Source of the DNA: Lucifuga dentata
Taxonomy: Eukaryota; Chordata; Actinopteri; Ophidiiformes; Bythitidae
Direction: 5' to 3'
NCBI GenBank assembly: GCA_014773175.1
Contig: VXCM01005560.1
Location: 1-64,000, forward strand
Length of the DNA: 64,000 bases
Both the position numbers and the translations under genes were made by a program. Under the pieces are notes generated by a model that worked only from the letters and a program-made list of their open reading frames with translations, had not been told where the DNA came from and ran no database searches. The stretch's first letter is position 1. Every line of letters starts with the position of its first letter. Positions 23,504-35,490 of this stretch are shown here, piece by piece.

Positions 23504-24429
23504 CTGTGGAGGACAGGTCAAGAGAAAGATCAATTTAAAAAAAAAAAAAAAAATAATTTGTTCTCTAATGATCTTTAATCACCTCTAGTTGTCAGAAAAC
23601 ACACTCAGGTCTAAGCAATGAACTAGCAAAAGAAAAAGATATAGAAAGTGAAAGGAAATAAAAGTGAAAGAGAAGGATGGTTTTGGCACACCTCCTTAGC
23701 TAAATCACAAATTTTGTGTGGCTTTGTGTTGCTTAGAATTACCAATAAATAGAATATGCAAACCACAAGCGCACACGCAGACACACACATGCACAGGCAT
23801 GAATACACAAACATCAACTGTGACTCATCTTGTATTTTCCCCATAAACACATACGCAATACACACATGCAACACTCCAAACATTCCCCACTTGTGCAACG
23901 CTGCTTTGCTGCTTGTCAGATGTGATGCTGTTCGCTCGTTTATGTAATGCAATTTTAATGAGTATTGCCTGAATTTGCAACAATATCAATACCGCTGAAA
24001 GAAAACAAAATAAGAGAGTCAGCTAGATTTACCCTCACACTTTTCCTATTAGGGCTAGAATAGCATCTTGTATTGATACAATTTTACTTTCAATTTCAGT
24101 TTAGCTTTCAGTGTGAGCACGACAGTTTTAGTTTAGTTTGTTTTCATGAGGTCTTAAATTACATAAAAATATACTTGACATTTCCATACTTTTAATGATA
24201 CTAAGTATAGAGTATAGAACCACTACAAAGATGATCACACACACACACACACAACTTCCCCTGTGATAAAAGTGACGTCAGGAGCGCTTCCAGGAATTGC
24301 AGCTGCTGCTTCCTGTTCTCAGTAAAAGAGTCACAGTCACACCTCGGTCAGACAGGGAAGTGATGACACCATACTGAACACATCTGGTCTAACTGCTGCT
24401 TTATTTCACCAGCCAGACGCCACAAAGCA
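23504..24429. other. Intronic DNA, CA-rich patches
   Basis: Contains A17 at 23536-23552, CA-rich text at 23760-23870 and a short (CA)n at 24238-24252. No gene seen. Confidence 0.5.
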
Positions 24430-24464
24430 GACACTCACTTTTACTGCAAGTAAAAGTGAGTGTC
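24430..24464. other. Near-perfect palindrome, 16 bp arms, 3 nt spacer
   Basis: GACACTCACTTTTACT (24430-24445) is the exact reverse complement of AGTAAAAGTGAGTGTC (24449-24464), with GCA between. It lies at the edge of the repeat that follows. Confidence 0.85.
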
Positions 24465-24479
24465 AAACTGTGGTGCTTC

Positions 24480-24807
24480 TGGCAAGTTTCAAAGTTTTTA
24501 TTTCTCATGTATGGCCATACAAGTACAACTGTAGTGAAAGGCTTTTTCTGGCACGTTCCCAGACTGTGCTTCTTAAGTATAAAAAATATGATAAAATAAA
24601 ACAAAATAAAAATAAGGATAAGGAAACAAGAGCAAATTTAAGAATTTAAAATGTATAAGTGTGCAGTCTATTTACAACCAAACCAGCAGGAGAATTATGT
24701 ACATGACTATCAATAAATATATGCAAAATAGTGCTGTACATAGCGCAAATGCAGCTACAGATGACTGTCCTTGTGTATGTGTGTGTAGTGAGTGTGAGTA
24801 TAATTGC

Positions 24808-24849
<42 letters not shown>

Positions 24850-25010
24850 AAGAGAGAGATTGTATGAGATGTAGAGAGGAGTGTGCGAGAGAAGGGAAAG
24901 GGAAGGAGGTATGTAGATGGTCCATCATGTGTTGCTGTTGAGTCTTTTTATCTGAGGATAAAAGCTCCTCCTGAGTCTCTCAGTTCCTGTATACGAGCGT
25001 TGTACTTCAT
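24480..25010 (+). repeat. Decayed teleost repeat (TTTATTTCTCATGTATGGCC type) with (GA)n
   Basis: CAAAGTTTTTATTTCTCATG, AGTGAAAGGCTTTTTCTGGC and later GAGTCTTTTTATCTGAGGAT, AAAGCTCCTCCTGAGTCTCT follow the order of a fish repeat whose other fragment is at 45193-45258. A GA-rich microsatellite (24808-24860) sits inside. Confidence 0.5.
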
Positions 25011-25193
25011 TAAAACTTTTTTAATTAAAGCAGAAAGGACTCTGCGTACTGAGAATAATGGCATTCGATCTACTTTCTTGTCTCTATCTAAACATGAATC
25101 AGTTGAAAGTATTAGGAAAAAAACTGAAATCAATCCATTTTTTGCTCTTATTTTTGGCATAGGTCACATAATCAACGGTCCCTTTCCCTAAGT

Positions 25194-25790
25194 CACACCT
25201 TCCAGCTTTCTAGGGAATCATCCCAGGCCTGAGGAGATATATAATCCCCCCAGCATATTCTGGGTCTACCCAGTGGTCTCCTCTTGGTGGGACGCGCCCA
25301 GAATGCGTCCCCAGGAAGACAAACTGAAGACATCCTAATCAGGTGCCAAACCACCTCAGCTGCCTTGTTTCAAAGTAAAGGAGGGAGCACTGATTCTACT
25401 CTGAGCTCCCTCCTGATGTAGCTCCTCACCCTGTCCCCTAAGGGTGAGTCCCAACACCCTACGGAGGAAACTAATTTTGGCCACTTATATCGGCAGTCTC
25501 ATTCTTTTGGTCCTGACCAGAGTTTGTTGGAACACAGATTGACTGGTACATTAAGAGTTTTACCTTCAGGCTCAGCTCTCTTCACTACGACAGCGTGGGT
25601 AAAGCACCAACATCGCTGCTGACAGGTCCACCTTATGACCTCATGTTGTGTCCTAACCCTCCCTCATGAACAAAACCCAGACATACTTGAACTCCTACAT
25701 TTGGGCAGTTACTAACTCCCCATACCATTTCCCAGCAAACTACCATGGCCTCTGATTGGGAGGTGCTGAGCCTCATCCCAGCCAAAATAA
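25194..25790 (-). mobile_element. Non-LTR retrotransposon (LINE) 3' remnant
   Basis: Plus-strand segments such as GGTGAGTCCCAACACCCTAC, GGAGGAAACTAATTTTGGCC, TTTACCTTCAGGCTCAGCTC and ACATACTTGAACTCCTACAT match, with decay, the reverse complement of the C-terminal ORF2 region of a LINE common in fish. Frameshifts and deletions remove any open frame. The family name is not assigned. Confidence 0.6.
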
Positions 25791-25937
25791 ACTGAAATAA
25801 ACCTCAATAACTACATTTTAAATACAGTCATTGTTTAAACAGAGGTGTTTGATTTTCTATATTCTATGTACAGTAAATATCAAAATATGTACAGTATTGA
25901 CAAAATATACAACCCCACAAATATGTCTCATTTGACC

Positions 25938-25940
<3 letters not shown>

Positions 25941-25975
<35 letters not shown>
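25941..25975. repeat. (CT)n microsatellite
   Basis: Pure CT run of about 17 units. Confidence 0.95.
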
Positions 25976-25980
<5 letters not shown>

Positions 25981-26052
25981 AGGTCATGGCAGCTGGCAGG
26001 CAATGTCTACCACCAGTCACTTCACTGCTCAGCAGGAGAGGGTTCAGCAGTT

Positions 26053-26055
<3 letters not shown>

Positions 26056-26088
<33 letters not shown>

Positions 26089-26092
26089 ACAG
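26056..26092. repeat. (CA)n microsatellite
   Basis: About 18 CA units with one CATA interruption. Confidence 0.95.
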
Positions 26093-26217
26093 CTGCCACA
26101 GCGTGTGTCATCACGGTTAGCAGGTGGGTTAAAGCTGAACGCCGCATGGAAGATTCCAGAGTCATCACTCCCTACCTTCAGCCAGAGAAAACACTACTTA
26201 ACACTGTATAAACTCTC

Positions 26218-26218
<1 letters not shown>

Positions 26219-26251
<33 letters not shown>

Positions 26252-26262
26252 TGTGTGTGTGT
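26219..26262. repeat. (GT)n microsatellite
   Basis: GT run interrupted by CTGTGT units. Confidence 0.95.
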
Positions 26263-26454
26263 CTGTCACAGCGGGCTCAGCAGGTCTGGCAGAGTATGCA
26301 GATGACAATCTGGCATTACGGGCTGTCATCAAGGGGGCACTTGACCTCTGACCTTGTGTCGTCATGGTCACAGTTGCATGGTAACCTGGTGGGCTGGCTT
26401 AGTGCTTGCTGCTGTGAGAAGATGCAACATGCTTCTGCCATCTGTTGTTTGCTT

Positions 26455-26456
<2 letters not shown>

Positions 26457-26488
<32 letters not shown>
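26457..26488. repeat. (CT)n microsatellite
   Basis: Pure CT run of about 15 units. It is followed (26520-26780) by a purine-rich plus strand that opens many frames but shows no domain. Confidence 0.95.
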
Positions 26489-26492
<4 letters not shown>

Positions 26493-26965
26493 CAGTATTC
26501 AGCAGGGTTAGACAGGTATGGAGAGCCTCACAAAGAGAAATCCAGAGGCAGGGGATGGAGACGAAGGAGTTGGTGTGAAGGGAGAACAAGAGAAAAAGGA
26601 TAAAATGTATGAGGCAATGACAGAAAAGACCGAAATAGTTTGGATAAAGAGAAGTGCAAGGAACACAACAATGAATGGGAGACAAAATGGAACCAACAAG
26701 TCACATTAAAGTGCAACAATTTGAAAAAGGGAGAAAAAGGAAAATGAGTGAAACAAAAGGAAGAAAGGAATCCAGAGATAAACAGCAGGGTCAATTGGTG
26801 TGTGAGTCGTCCTCATCTGGCCTCTTTTGCTGCGCTACTAACAACCAAGTGTGTGTGTATTTAAGATAAGGACATAGACACAAACTGTGTGTGTGTGTGT
26901 GTCCCAGCAGACTGTTTCGTTTGAATCTGACCAACAAGCTCTGACTGGGCAGACAGGCTTTGAAG

Positions 26966-27012
<47 letters not shown>
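26966..27012. repeat. (CT)n-(CA)n compound microsatellite
   Basis: A CT run of about 10 units passing directly into a CA run of about 14 units. A separate short (GT)n lies at 26887-26902. Confidence 0.95.
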
Positions 27013-27016
<4 letters not shown>

Positions 27017-27141
27017 GGAAACTGCTAAGGAACCTCTCGCTCACACTGATCACCCTCTGAGAACACATCATGGATGTCTGTGAGCTCTCCGGAGGCTTCC
27101 AAGATGAATGCTAAACAAAAAGCATGACTCATTAATGCTAA

Positions 27142-27151
27142 ATGGTATTTA

Positions 27152-27187
<36 letters not shown>

Positions 27188-27203
27188 ATACANATGGTAT
27201 TTA

Positions 27204-27241
<38 letters not shown>

Positions 27242-27246
27242 ATACA
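27142..27246. repeat. ~52 bp duplication around N, with (GT)n
   Basis: 27142-27192 and 27194-27246 share ATGGTATTTACAG, a GT run and TCCATACA. N at 27193. The copies differ only in the number of GT units. Confidence 0.85.
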
Positions 27247-27425
27247 GGAAGCAGAGAGATCTGGACTAGTGGCTAGACAGATGCATCTTGTGAATGTATG
27301 GCATTATTTCTTGAAGATGTGCACAATCAATGCTTTAAACGCAGGATATCATGGACGGCCATCATTCTGACATGTACTCCATGATTGTTTTCATTCACAG
27401 AGCCCTTACCGACCTTATTTGAATT

Positions 27426-28993
27426 TTAAAGGATCATGCTGGTGGTTTTGCATGTTTGAGTGCAATTTACATAACCCGCATACATGTTAAGTTACTGACA
27501 ACCATTTCACAAAACATACTAGTGTCATTTTTCCTTCTTTCCAGACTGCCATTGGTTTCAGTTCATTCCAGTCTGCTATTAGAATCAACTTACAGAGACT
27601 TGAAACGTGCTTGAGATCATTACTATAACAAAATCGTTTTTTCTATAACAAAATCTTTTTTCTTGCACATTTTTTTTGTAACATTTTTAAAAAGTATTTT
27701 TACTTTTACTTAAGTAATTTTAATTTCAAGTATTGTACGTTGGTACATTTTAATTGACTTCCATTACAGAGTTAAAAAAAAAAACCAAAACTGTCAGAGA
27801 TGTAAAGAAGTGTGGAGGAACTGCAGCAGCTGCAATAAAGTAAAGCCATAGACACGATGCTAAAGATGGAGAGAATGAGCTCAGAGGACCAGAAAACCGA
27901 CAAATTACAAGAAAACAATCCCTGGCTGTGTTTAAGTGACCACTTTTGCTTTGTAAAGAAAAAAGCACCCAGCTACAGCATGCAGTCAAACTTTGTTTGC
28001 TGAAAAACACGGAGTTAGCAGCTTATCAGAACTTAGCATCAAACCTGCACACGGAGGCAAGTTAGCTAACTTTAGCCTGTTAATTATTCATACTAGTCAC
28101 TAGCTTTTCTGACATCTATGTCCAAAATAATTGTATTAATATAGTAATCACTTGTTTCTGGGTTAGCGTTAGTATGTGTTAATTGACCTTAGTGTTAACA
28201 TGTGTAGGATGGGCAGTTTCAGTGTGGAATTTTTTATTAAATATTTGTCTCAGTCAAATATTATAATGGTTAAACTGACTGCAATTCTTTTTTCCTCCTA
28301 AATGTAGAGCAATATCACTTAATATTAGAATGCTCAATAGGATAACACATTTTACAAACGTAGCAAAGTCAATGTCATCCTTACTCAGAGAGCATTGTAG
28401 CAAAATTCTTTAAACTCTATGTATTTTTGCATTTTTTGGTAATAACATAACTCAGTACTTTTTACTCTGAGTACATTTGAAACAAAATACTTTTTTACTT
28501 TTATCAAAGTAAAGTTTTACACAAGTACTTTTACTTGAGTAAAATTTCATCAAAGTAACAGCACTTTCACTTGAGTAAAATATTTTATTACTCTTTCCAC
28601 CCCTGGAAAGAGATCAGTAATCCATCACAGTGAACACTATGTCTATTAAATTATTTGCTGAAGTAACTTTATTTAACCGGTCCAACATGGAGCTGCAAGG
28701 AAGAAAATGAATGTCACCATCAGAGAATATACTGTAGTACCAGAAGAAGACATCTTTTACCAAGAAATAAAAAACACTACATTCAGGTGTTTGTGTTAGC
28801 AGGCGGAACACTGAATTTTAAAGTGGGTGTATCACCTGAGTTTTTGATTTTGAAAGATTAGGAGATTTAGCAAAATAACAGGAAAACTAAAATATGGTTT
28901 TACATTTTGGAAATTGGTTGTCAGCAATGTAACGTGTGTGCAAGCAGAATTTATTGGGCTGAAACACGCAAGATCACTGGTACGGTCCTTTAA
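27426..28993 (-). mobile_element. TTAA-MITE family, full copy split by a hAT-like insertion
   Basis: The left part, 27426-27619, runs from TTAA+AGGATCATGCTGGTGGTTTT to ACTTGAAACGTGCTTGAGAT. The right part, 28609-28993, resumes with AGATCAGTAATCCATCACAG and ends GGTACGGTCCT+TTAA. Without the insertion the length is about 580 bp, as in the intact copies. Confidence 0.8.
27620..28608 (-). mobile_element. hAT-like non-autonomous element nested in the MITE
   Basis: The right end reads TTACTCTTTCCACCCCTG (reverse complement begins CAGGGGTGGAAAGAGTAA), preceded by several ACTTTTACTTGAGTAAAA blocks, the pattern of a hAT-type element widespread in fish. GAGATCA of the target occurs on both sides (7 bases exact, 8 with one mismatch), fitting an 8 bp hAT duplication. 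The left terminus is decayed. Confidence 0.6.
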
Positions 28994-30179
28994 TCATCAA
29001 GCTCAATTATTATCCTACAATTTCATCGTATTCCAGTGAGATCCAAAAAATGATTCATAAGTGGCCACTTCTTCCACTTTCCACTCCTGGGGGACATTTG
29101 GGCACCACAGCATTATAAAACCAGAACTCTCCGACGACCGCAAACACATACGTGCACAGACACACATTTATATTCTATCTCTTCACAGCAGCAACTGCAC
29201 CCACTAGATTAAACAAACCGCTGTCCTCTCTACATTGCTGAGATTCATTCCTACTGAGGGAATCCCTCAGTAGCTGAAGATGCCAAGAATAGACATAAAC
29301 TATACCGTCTGATTCATAATGGGATGTCAAAGTCAAAATACAGACTTGAACTTCTCTTGAAGCTGATGAGAAGTGGTGCTCACGTGTTTTTAAAATATTA
29401 GGCAGCAGTAGAAAAAGATACCGCTGCAGTTTTATCCTTGTCTTCTTTTGTGGCTTTTGCCTTTTTCTCTTTCCTGCATCCCTCTTTTGAGGTTGCCTAC
29501 CGTAAAATACTGTAGATTACTCACACCCAGTTTCTCCCAACTTTCTATTTTCCCCTCTCTCTGTTTTGATTCCCGTATCTATCCATTTGTCTCTTTGTCT
29601 CTCTCCCTCTCTCTCGCTGTCTCTCTCTGCTGTACAGTAGGGAAAAAAATCCATGTCGAGTGCCGCAGAGCTGACATCCTGTCAATTGGTACAAATTATC
29701 TCAGGCACCACCAAATGCCCCAGCGTCTACCAAGCTGCAATCAATGTGAGCTCAGCATAAGGATTTTGCATACGGTCTGCAAAAACACAAGCGAACACAC
29801 GCACACACATACACACAGCTGTAAAACCGATGAGTACACATACCCAGATACAGTATGTCTGAATGTGGGAAAAAATGACCTTTACAGATGAGTTGTTGGT
29901 GCCTTTGGTGAGATTTTCCTGATGAATCACTTTTATATTTTCCCACTTCACTCAAAGAAGTGGAGTCCCTCCCTTTCTGCCATCACGAGCTCAACTCTTT
30001 ATTCATCGTCTCCCTAATGAATCATATTGCCTCTCTCATAGCTTCTTCCATTGCTCGCTCTAATTTGCTTTTCTCTTGAAATGAAAATTCCCCTCCAACT
30101 CGCCCTTCCACTTCAATTTAAGCACTTACATTGCTGCCAATGTTGGAAATGAAGCTTAGAAAGCTTTCTTGAAAGGTAA
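28994..30179. other. Intronic DNA, no gene
   Basis: Holds the small palindrome at 29251-29273 and C/T-rich text at 29540-29640. The plus frame 29448-29891 (147 residues) starts in pyrimidine-rich sequence and has no domain. Confidence 0.5.
29251..29273. other. 11 bp perfect palindrome with 1 nt spacer
   Basis: CTACTGAGGGA (29251-29261), A, TCCCTCAGTAG (29263-29273). Confidence 0.8.
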
Positions 30180-30330
30180 ACATCTTGCCCAGACCCTGGG
30201 TTCAGTCAGTACCTCCGGCTTGGCCATGTACAAACCCAGCTGTGTTTGCAGGGTGGAAGCCACTCGTTGCACTAGTGACTCCTACTGGCTGGTCCAGGTG
30301 CCATCAAAGGGATGGAGGGGGGTTGCATAA
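30180..30330. repeat. Possible interspersed repeat fragment
   Basis: GTGGAAGCCACTCGTTGCAC, TAGTGACTCCTACTGGCTGG and ATCAAAGGGATGGAGGGG resemble text I associate with a fish repeat. There is no second copy in this window to confirm it. Confidence 0.3.
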
Positions 30331-30333
30331 GAC

Positions 30334-30812
30334 CCCGATTTATACTTAATGCCAAGGCAGACCATCTGTGTGTCCTGGTATTCATGCTTCTCGCGCTTTC
30401 ATGACCACCGCACACTTCAACTCTGGGATATTTGATGGTGCTGTTGGGAAAAAGCCGCAATTAACCACCCCAAAAACAAAAGCAAATCCAGCAGAAATAC
30501 AAATACTTGCCAGTTCAGGCATCAACAAGTTGTTCACAATTGTTTTTTTGTTTTTTTCCGTCCCTCTCGCTCTCCTTTAATCCACACTTACTTGGCCGCC
30601 TTCTTTGCTTGGCCAATCATCGATTGCATCAGCTGCACATTTACGTCACACAAACGCTGCCTGCGTCGTTTTAAAAATAGAGTGGTGTGCAACCACGCAA
30701 GAAACCCTCAAAAGCAGCATCTGCGGGCGGCTCTTGTGGCCGCAATTGCGTCACATTTTCAGGAAGTCCGCTGTCACCTCTGCATTCACGTTAAGCATAA
30801 ACCAGCCTTAAA
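30334..30812. mobile_element. Inverted-terminal-repeat MITE, ~480 bp, CpG-rich
   Basis: The left end CGATTTATACTTAATGCCAA is matched by the reverse complement of the right end, CTGGTTTATGCTTAACGTGA. Pairing continues loosely through GGCAGACCATCTGTGTGTCC versus GCAGAGGTGACAGCGGACTT. The right half is CpG-rich (CTGCGGGCGGCTCTTGTGGC). Non-coding. Confidence 0.55.
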
Positions 30813-31847
30813 CCTTACATGTGTTATAGCTCAACAGCAGAAAAGAAACTTGAGGACACCAAATGTCACAAAGGTAGCATGGTGGCTAACTCATCGCTGC
30901 TGGTGCACAGGGAACTGGAATTCTACATTGGGGGAGAAAAAGCAGGAAAACCCCAGAGAAATTTGAAAAATGCCTCAAACATTTTATTCTGTGGAGATAC
31001 AACACAGAGATGCTCGGACACACAAAGCCTGCTGCTTCATCATCATAGTTATATTTTTCCTGCCTGCTATGACACCTTTAAATCTATGGTGCCTTAAGGG
31101 AAGACCATTAGTGCTACAGTGATAGAGTGCTCCTTTACCAACACCTACGCAAAAACCTATTCATCTCTCTCTCACGCATGCACAGACACACATACGCATG
31201 CACACGCACACACACAAGAAGACCTTGGTGGTGCCATTTATTAAGATCTAGCAGTAGCTGTACATTCAGGTGGCAAATTCACAACCCCATCAGTAATGAA
31301 ACTGAATCAAAGTCTGCCTGAATATGACGCACTGCCGCCGCCTCACTCATCTAACATCCTACCCACTTGCACAAGAGTGTGATGAAACCTGTCACACCCA
31401 CACAAGTCAAGCTTACCCTCACAAGTGGTTTTTCCTTGGAATGATAGAGTAGCCTCTGAAATAGCATTTGAGCCATTAAAGTGTCTACTGAAACCAAAGT
31501 AAATTCAATACTTAGGGTATGTTGGGAATGCTTCAAGATGGAGCAGCCAACAGTTCAGTGACCTGTATATGCACACACACATAATTGAGGCACTTGTGTT
31601 TCTCACCATGGTGTTCTCTCCAAAATGGAACAGAAGGTGCCCTGCCATGACATTTGACAGGGAAAAGCACATCCATACACACGCACACACACACACACAC
31701 AAATCAGTGTGATACTGAGAAACCTCCCTACTGTTCTCAAATTGCAGCCAGAGAAAGCCAAAAATGAGAAAGAAAGAATTAAGAAAAACAAGGTGCAGTT
31801 AAAAACTGTGCCTGAAAAGAGAAATCATTTGAAAAAAAAAAAAAAAG
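30813..31847. other. Intronic DNA, short CA arrays
   Basis: CA-rich patches at 31165-31215 and 31680-31701; no gene. Confidence 0.5.
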
Positions 31848-32088
31848 NNNNNNNNNNNNNNNNNNNNNNNNNNNNNNNNNNNNNNNNNNNNNNNNNNNNN
31901 NNNNNNNNNNNNNNNNNNNNNNNNNNNNNNNNNNNNNNNNNNNNNNNNNNNNNNNNNNNNNNNNNNNNNNNNNNNNNNNNNNNNNNNNNNNNNNNNNNNN
32001 NNNNNNNNNNNNNNNNNNNNNNNNNNNNNNNNNNNNNNNNNNNNNNNNNNNNNNNNNNNNNNNNNNNNNNNNNNNNNNNNNNNNNNNN
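31848..32088. other. Assembly gap, 241 N
   Basis: Run of N between a poly(A) stretch and a poly(C) stretch. Frames crossing it are meaningless. Confidence 0.99.
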
Positions 32089-32335
32089 CCCCCCCCGCCG
32101 CCCCTCCACCCATCCACAGACTAAACACAATGCTGTGAGAAAGCTACTGCAGGCGGTGTAAGCCAAGCTGTCAGATTAGGGGTGTTTGTAACATATAGAC
32201 AAATAGACAAACACTGCATTTAAAAATAGAAAGCAGAATCTATCCTATTATTACACGTGAGCGGGGAAATCCTGGGTTAGCTTATGCCAGGACTCCACTC
32301 TCAACTCTTTATCTCTCCCACTCAAAAGCAGGCGC

Positions 32336-32370
32336 ACACACACACACACACACACACGCGCACACATACA
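32336..32370. repeat. (CA)n microsatellite
   Basis: CA run with CGCG interruptions. A short (GT)n follows at 32548-32563. Confidence 0.95.
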
Positions 32371-32925
32371 CAGAGGGGTATCCCAGCTGGCCAGCTCGGT
32401 CCTCCAGACCATTAAGAGAATTGGATGACAGAAGATGAGCAAGAGGGGGGAGAGAGAGAGAGGAAAGAGGAGAGGCTGCCTGGAAGAGTACAATAGCATC
32501 CACGGGAGAAAATGTTGACAGTGTATCGTTAAAGGTTAACAACAGCAGTGTGTGTGTGTGTGTGGCTGTCTGCTGTACACACACAAAATAACTAATGATA
32601 CTTTCCCCTACTTCAGACCTCAGACGTATTACTGTATAAAGTGTCACAAAGACTACATACATCAAATACATGTGCAGAAAGCCACCTGAAACATCTATAT
32701 AAGAGAAAAGAGAGAAAGAAAAGAAAGCTGCTTACTGTTCTTCTCATCTCTCTCTCTGCCTTTAGCTGTTCAACCTGAATCCATGTTGAAATCCACACGA
32801 CAGCCGAGACACAGAACAGGAGCAGACAGGAAGGAGAGGAGACCACAAGCCAGCAAGTCCTACTGAAAGAGAGAGACTCTTTCTTTCCTCAGAAAAACCT
32901 GCCCACCGTTTCCTCCTCCGCTCAC

Positions 32926-33125
32926 CTCCCTCGTTCCCTCCCTCCTCGGAGCTTTATCTGTCCTGAGGCTATCACTTCTTCCTCGCCCTCCACCTCCCCA
33001 ACACCAACTGCGCTCCAACTCTTAGCGTTTCCAAGGCAGCGTTGTCACGACGTCCTCCGCTGACAACTACAGCTCAGACTTTCAGCTGCGCTCCAGTTTC
33101 AGTTCCACTCCAGCTTTTCCGAGAG

Positions 33126-33160
<35 letters not shown>
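32926..33160 (-). promoter_or_regulatory. Candidate minus-strand 5' non-coding exon and promoter (spsb4?)
   Basis: Reading the minus strand, about 200 bp of relatively CpG-rich, GC-richer DNA (CAGCGGAGGACGTCGTGACA, TTGGAGCGCAGTTGGTGTTG) ends in GGGAG|GTGAGCGG, a near-consensus donor (GT at 32924-32925). A GA run (33126-33157) lies at its upstream edge. It is in the right strand and place to be a first or alternative first exon spliced to the spsb4 acceptor near 23.5 kb. No transcript evidence. Confidence 0.35.
33126..33157. repeat. (GA)n microsatellite
   Basis: GA run beside the candidate 5' exon. GA tracts are common at vertebrate promoters. Confidence 0.9.
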
Positions 33161-33548
33161 AGGGCTGAAAGCTGATCCCTTCTGATCTCATCAAGCAAAG
33201 TTACTAGCAGCAACCAGACCGGCGGCCAGCATGAGAGAAACACCCGCTTCACCTCCCTCCCTTTCCTGCCTTCTCCCCTTCTTACAAAGAGCTCACACTG
33301 AGCCAACAACCCAACCAACTCCCCCACCCCCTCTGCGAGAGGCACACACACACACACACCACCACACATGTTCACCTACACACACATCGACACGTGCCAC
33401 AAGCCCTGCACATGAAGTGTACGTATCTGGAATTGAAATGGAAACTTCAGCAAAGCTAAATTAGTATTAACAGTAAAATGCGCTCAAGTATCCAAGGTAA
33501 AGTTACTCATTGTCAGAGTCTTACATTATTGAAGGTGGCTGGTGTATT

Positions 33549-34118
33549 TTAAAGGACCATACCGGTGGATTTGTCTGTTTAAGCCCAACATACACGTCCC
33601 ATATACAAACGTTACTGACAACCTTTTCCCAAAACGTATTACTGGAGCAGTAAATATTAAAATTGTTTTTCCTACCTTCCAGGCTGCCATTGGTTTCAGT
33701 TTATTCCAGTTTGTTATTAAAATCAACTTGTAGAAATTTGAAACATGTTTGAGTAAGCAATGCAGATTAGGACTTCTATTCAAGTTTTCTGTCAAAGTAA
33801 CTTTATTTAACTGGTCCAACACGGAGCTGCATGGAAGACAATGTATGTCTCCACCAAGGAAAATAGTCCCAGGAGAATATGACTTTTACACACACAATTT
33901 AAATGACCTTCTACATTGGGACATATGTGTTAACAGGCAAAATGTTGAATTTTCAGGTGTGTATCACCTGAACATTTGATTTTGGCAAATTTGGCAAAAT
34001 CACAAAAAAACTAAAAATATGGTTTTATGTTTTGGAAAATGGTTGTGTGTAACATAACGTGTATGCGGGTAGTATTTATTGGCTTAAACATACAAAAATC
34101 AATAGTATTGTCCTTTAA
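33549..34118 (-). mobile_element. TTAA-MITE family, full-length copy
   Basis: 570 bp. Opens TTAA+AGGACCATACCGGTGGATTT, has the inner markers ACCTTCCAGGCTGCCATTGG and GGTCCAACACGGAGCTGCAT, and ends ATTGTCCT+TTAA (34115-34118). Opposite orientation to the 20909 copy. Confidence 0.85.
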
Positions 34119-35447
34119 AGCAACCTGCAAGCTGTAGGTATAATTTTATCTCCAATTTGGCAGTTACTAGCTAATGCTCAGAGTCACTTTATGCAGTTTG
34201 AAGAAATCTGCGAAACACGATTAATATCCCAAACAATCTGCCATTGAGCGATCAGGGATGAGATGGATTTCTGACATCTCAGAAGTTTTGGTTTGTTGTT
34301 TTTGCAGTTTACTTGAAGCAACTACTGGATTTATAAAAGCTACCTGCATCTGTGCATGTCAAAATTGCTTCAACCTATATTGTTTTGAATGAAACACAAC
34401 TTTATTGAAAATCATCATTAGACAAAACTGTCAATGTTAAGATTTAAATGTAAAGTAGAAGTACCAAATTATACTTGAGTAAGCATACTTACTTTTTACC
34501 TTTACGTAGAAGAGATTAACAATAGAATAGGACTCTGTTAAAAGTAAAATGATAAGTACACACATATTAAAAGGAAGTTAAATTATTGCCGCATAGTACA
34601 AAGTGTAACCTCTGCCCCGTTGTCTCCATTTCCACCGATGCTCACACCACTTTACACAACTGCAATTACTACATGACATCCAGTCCTTTAATGTTCTGCC
34701 GCGTTTTGTTCTCCTCTCCGTGCTGTCTCTTCATTCCTGTCATCTTTATCTGCCAACGGCTACACATCACTTCATAACGGAGCTCTCAGGTGAGGACATG
34801 ACTCAGTACATTTATTGGCCTTGAGCTGTTTGTATTTTTCCTCTCTTCAATTAAATAAGTCATTCAACCGTTCATTCAGTAGATGAGGTGAGGAAGACGT
34901 TCAGAAACATTCTTGTGGAGTCTGAAGTCATTATTCATTATTTGGCACTTAAAAAAATCCTTTATTAGAAAGGACATTAAAATTTGGCTTGTAAAAATCT
35001 TATTTCTGTCAAACCCGTAAACAACAAAAAACCTTGTTTGTTGTTTACAGGATGAGTGTGATTCAGTCAAAAATGATTCACATGGAAGTCCGTCTCAATC
35101 TATTTGTCTTTTTTTTTTTAAACAGAATCAACATTTTTTTCTGATTTTCTGAGATTTACAATAAATTTTGTAGAACTGAGAATTCTCTGGAATCCAAATT
35201 TTTTTTTTTTTTTTTTTTTTTAATCATTTTAGAGTATGATTTTCCAACCAGACAGAATTTCCAAACTTTAGAATTTCTATAGTTTTGTAACAAAATCTGG
35301 AACTTTTCCTGAACAAAGTGTGGAAGAGTTTTCTACAATCAAGTGTCATTTTCTTAATTAGCTGTGACTTCAGAAGGTTAATTACTCAGTAAGGAGATTT
35401 CACCTCCATGTGGCATTTAAAAAGCAATTACACTAACATATGCACAT

Positions 35448-35449
<2 letters not shown>
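34119..35449. other. Intronic DNA, a small hAT-like fragment
   Basis: 34452-34520 (GTAGAAGTACCAAATTATAC, TTGAGTAAGCATACTTACTT) resembles the ACTTGAGTAA blocks of the hAT-like elements at 27.6 and 48 kb. T-runs at 35109-35120 and 35198-35221. An imperfect hairpin (GTAAACAACAAA / TTTGTTGTTTAC) lies at 35017-35048. Confidence 0.4.

Positions 35450-35488
<39 letters not shown>
35450..35488. repeat. (CA)n microsatellite
   Basis: Pure CA run of about 19 units. Confidence 0.95.

Positions 35489-35490
<2 letters not shown>

Noticed and set aside
25194..25790. Active LINE
   Set aside because: No intact frame remains; many indels relative to the recalled element.
26220..27246. Regular short repeats that could be mistaken for a CRISPR array
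   Set aside because: They are pure dinucleotide microsatellites without spacers, in a vertebrate genome.
29448..29891. 147-residue plus-strand open frame
   Set aside because: Pyrimidine-rich and CA-repeat derived; no family likeness.
31709..32161. Long frames on both strands around 32 kb
   Set aside because: They cross the 241 N gap.
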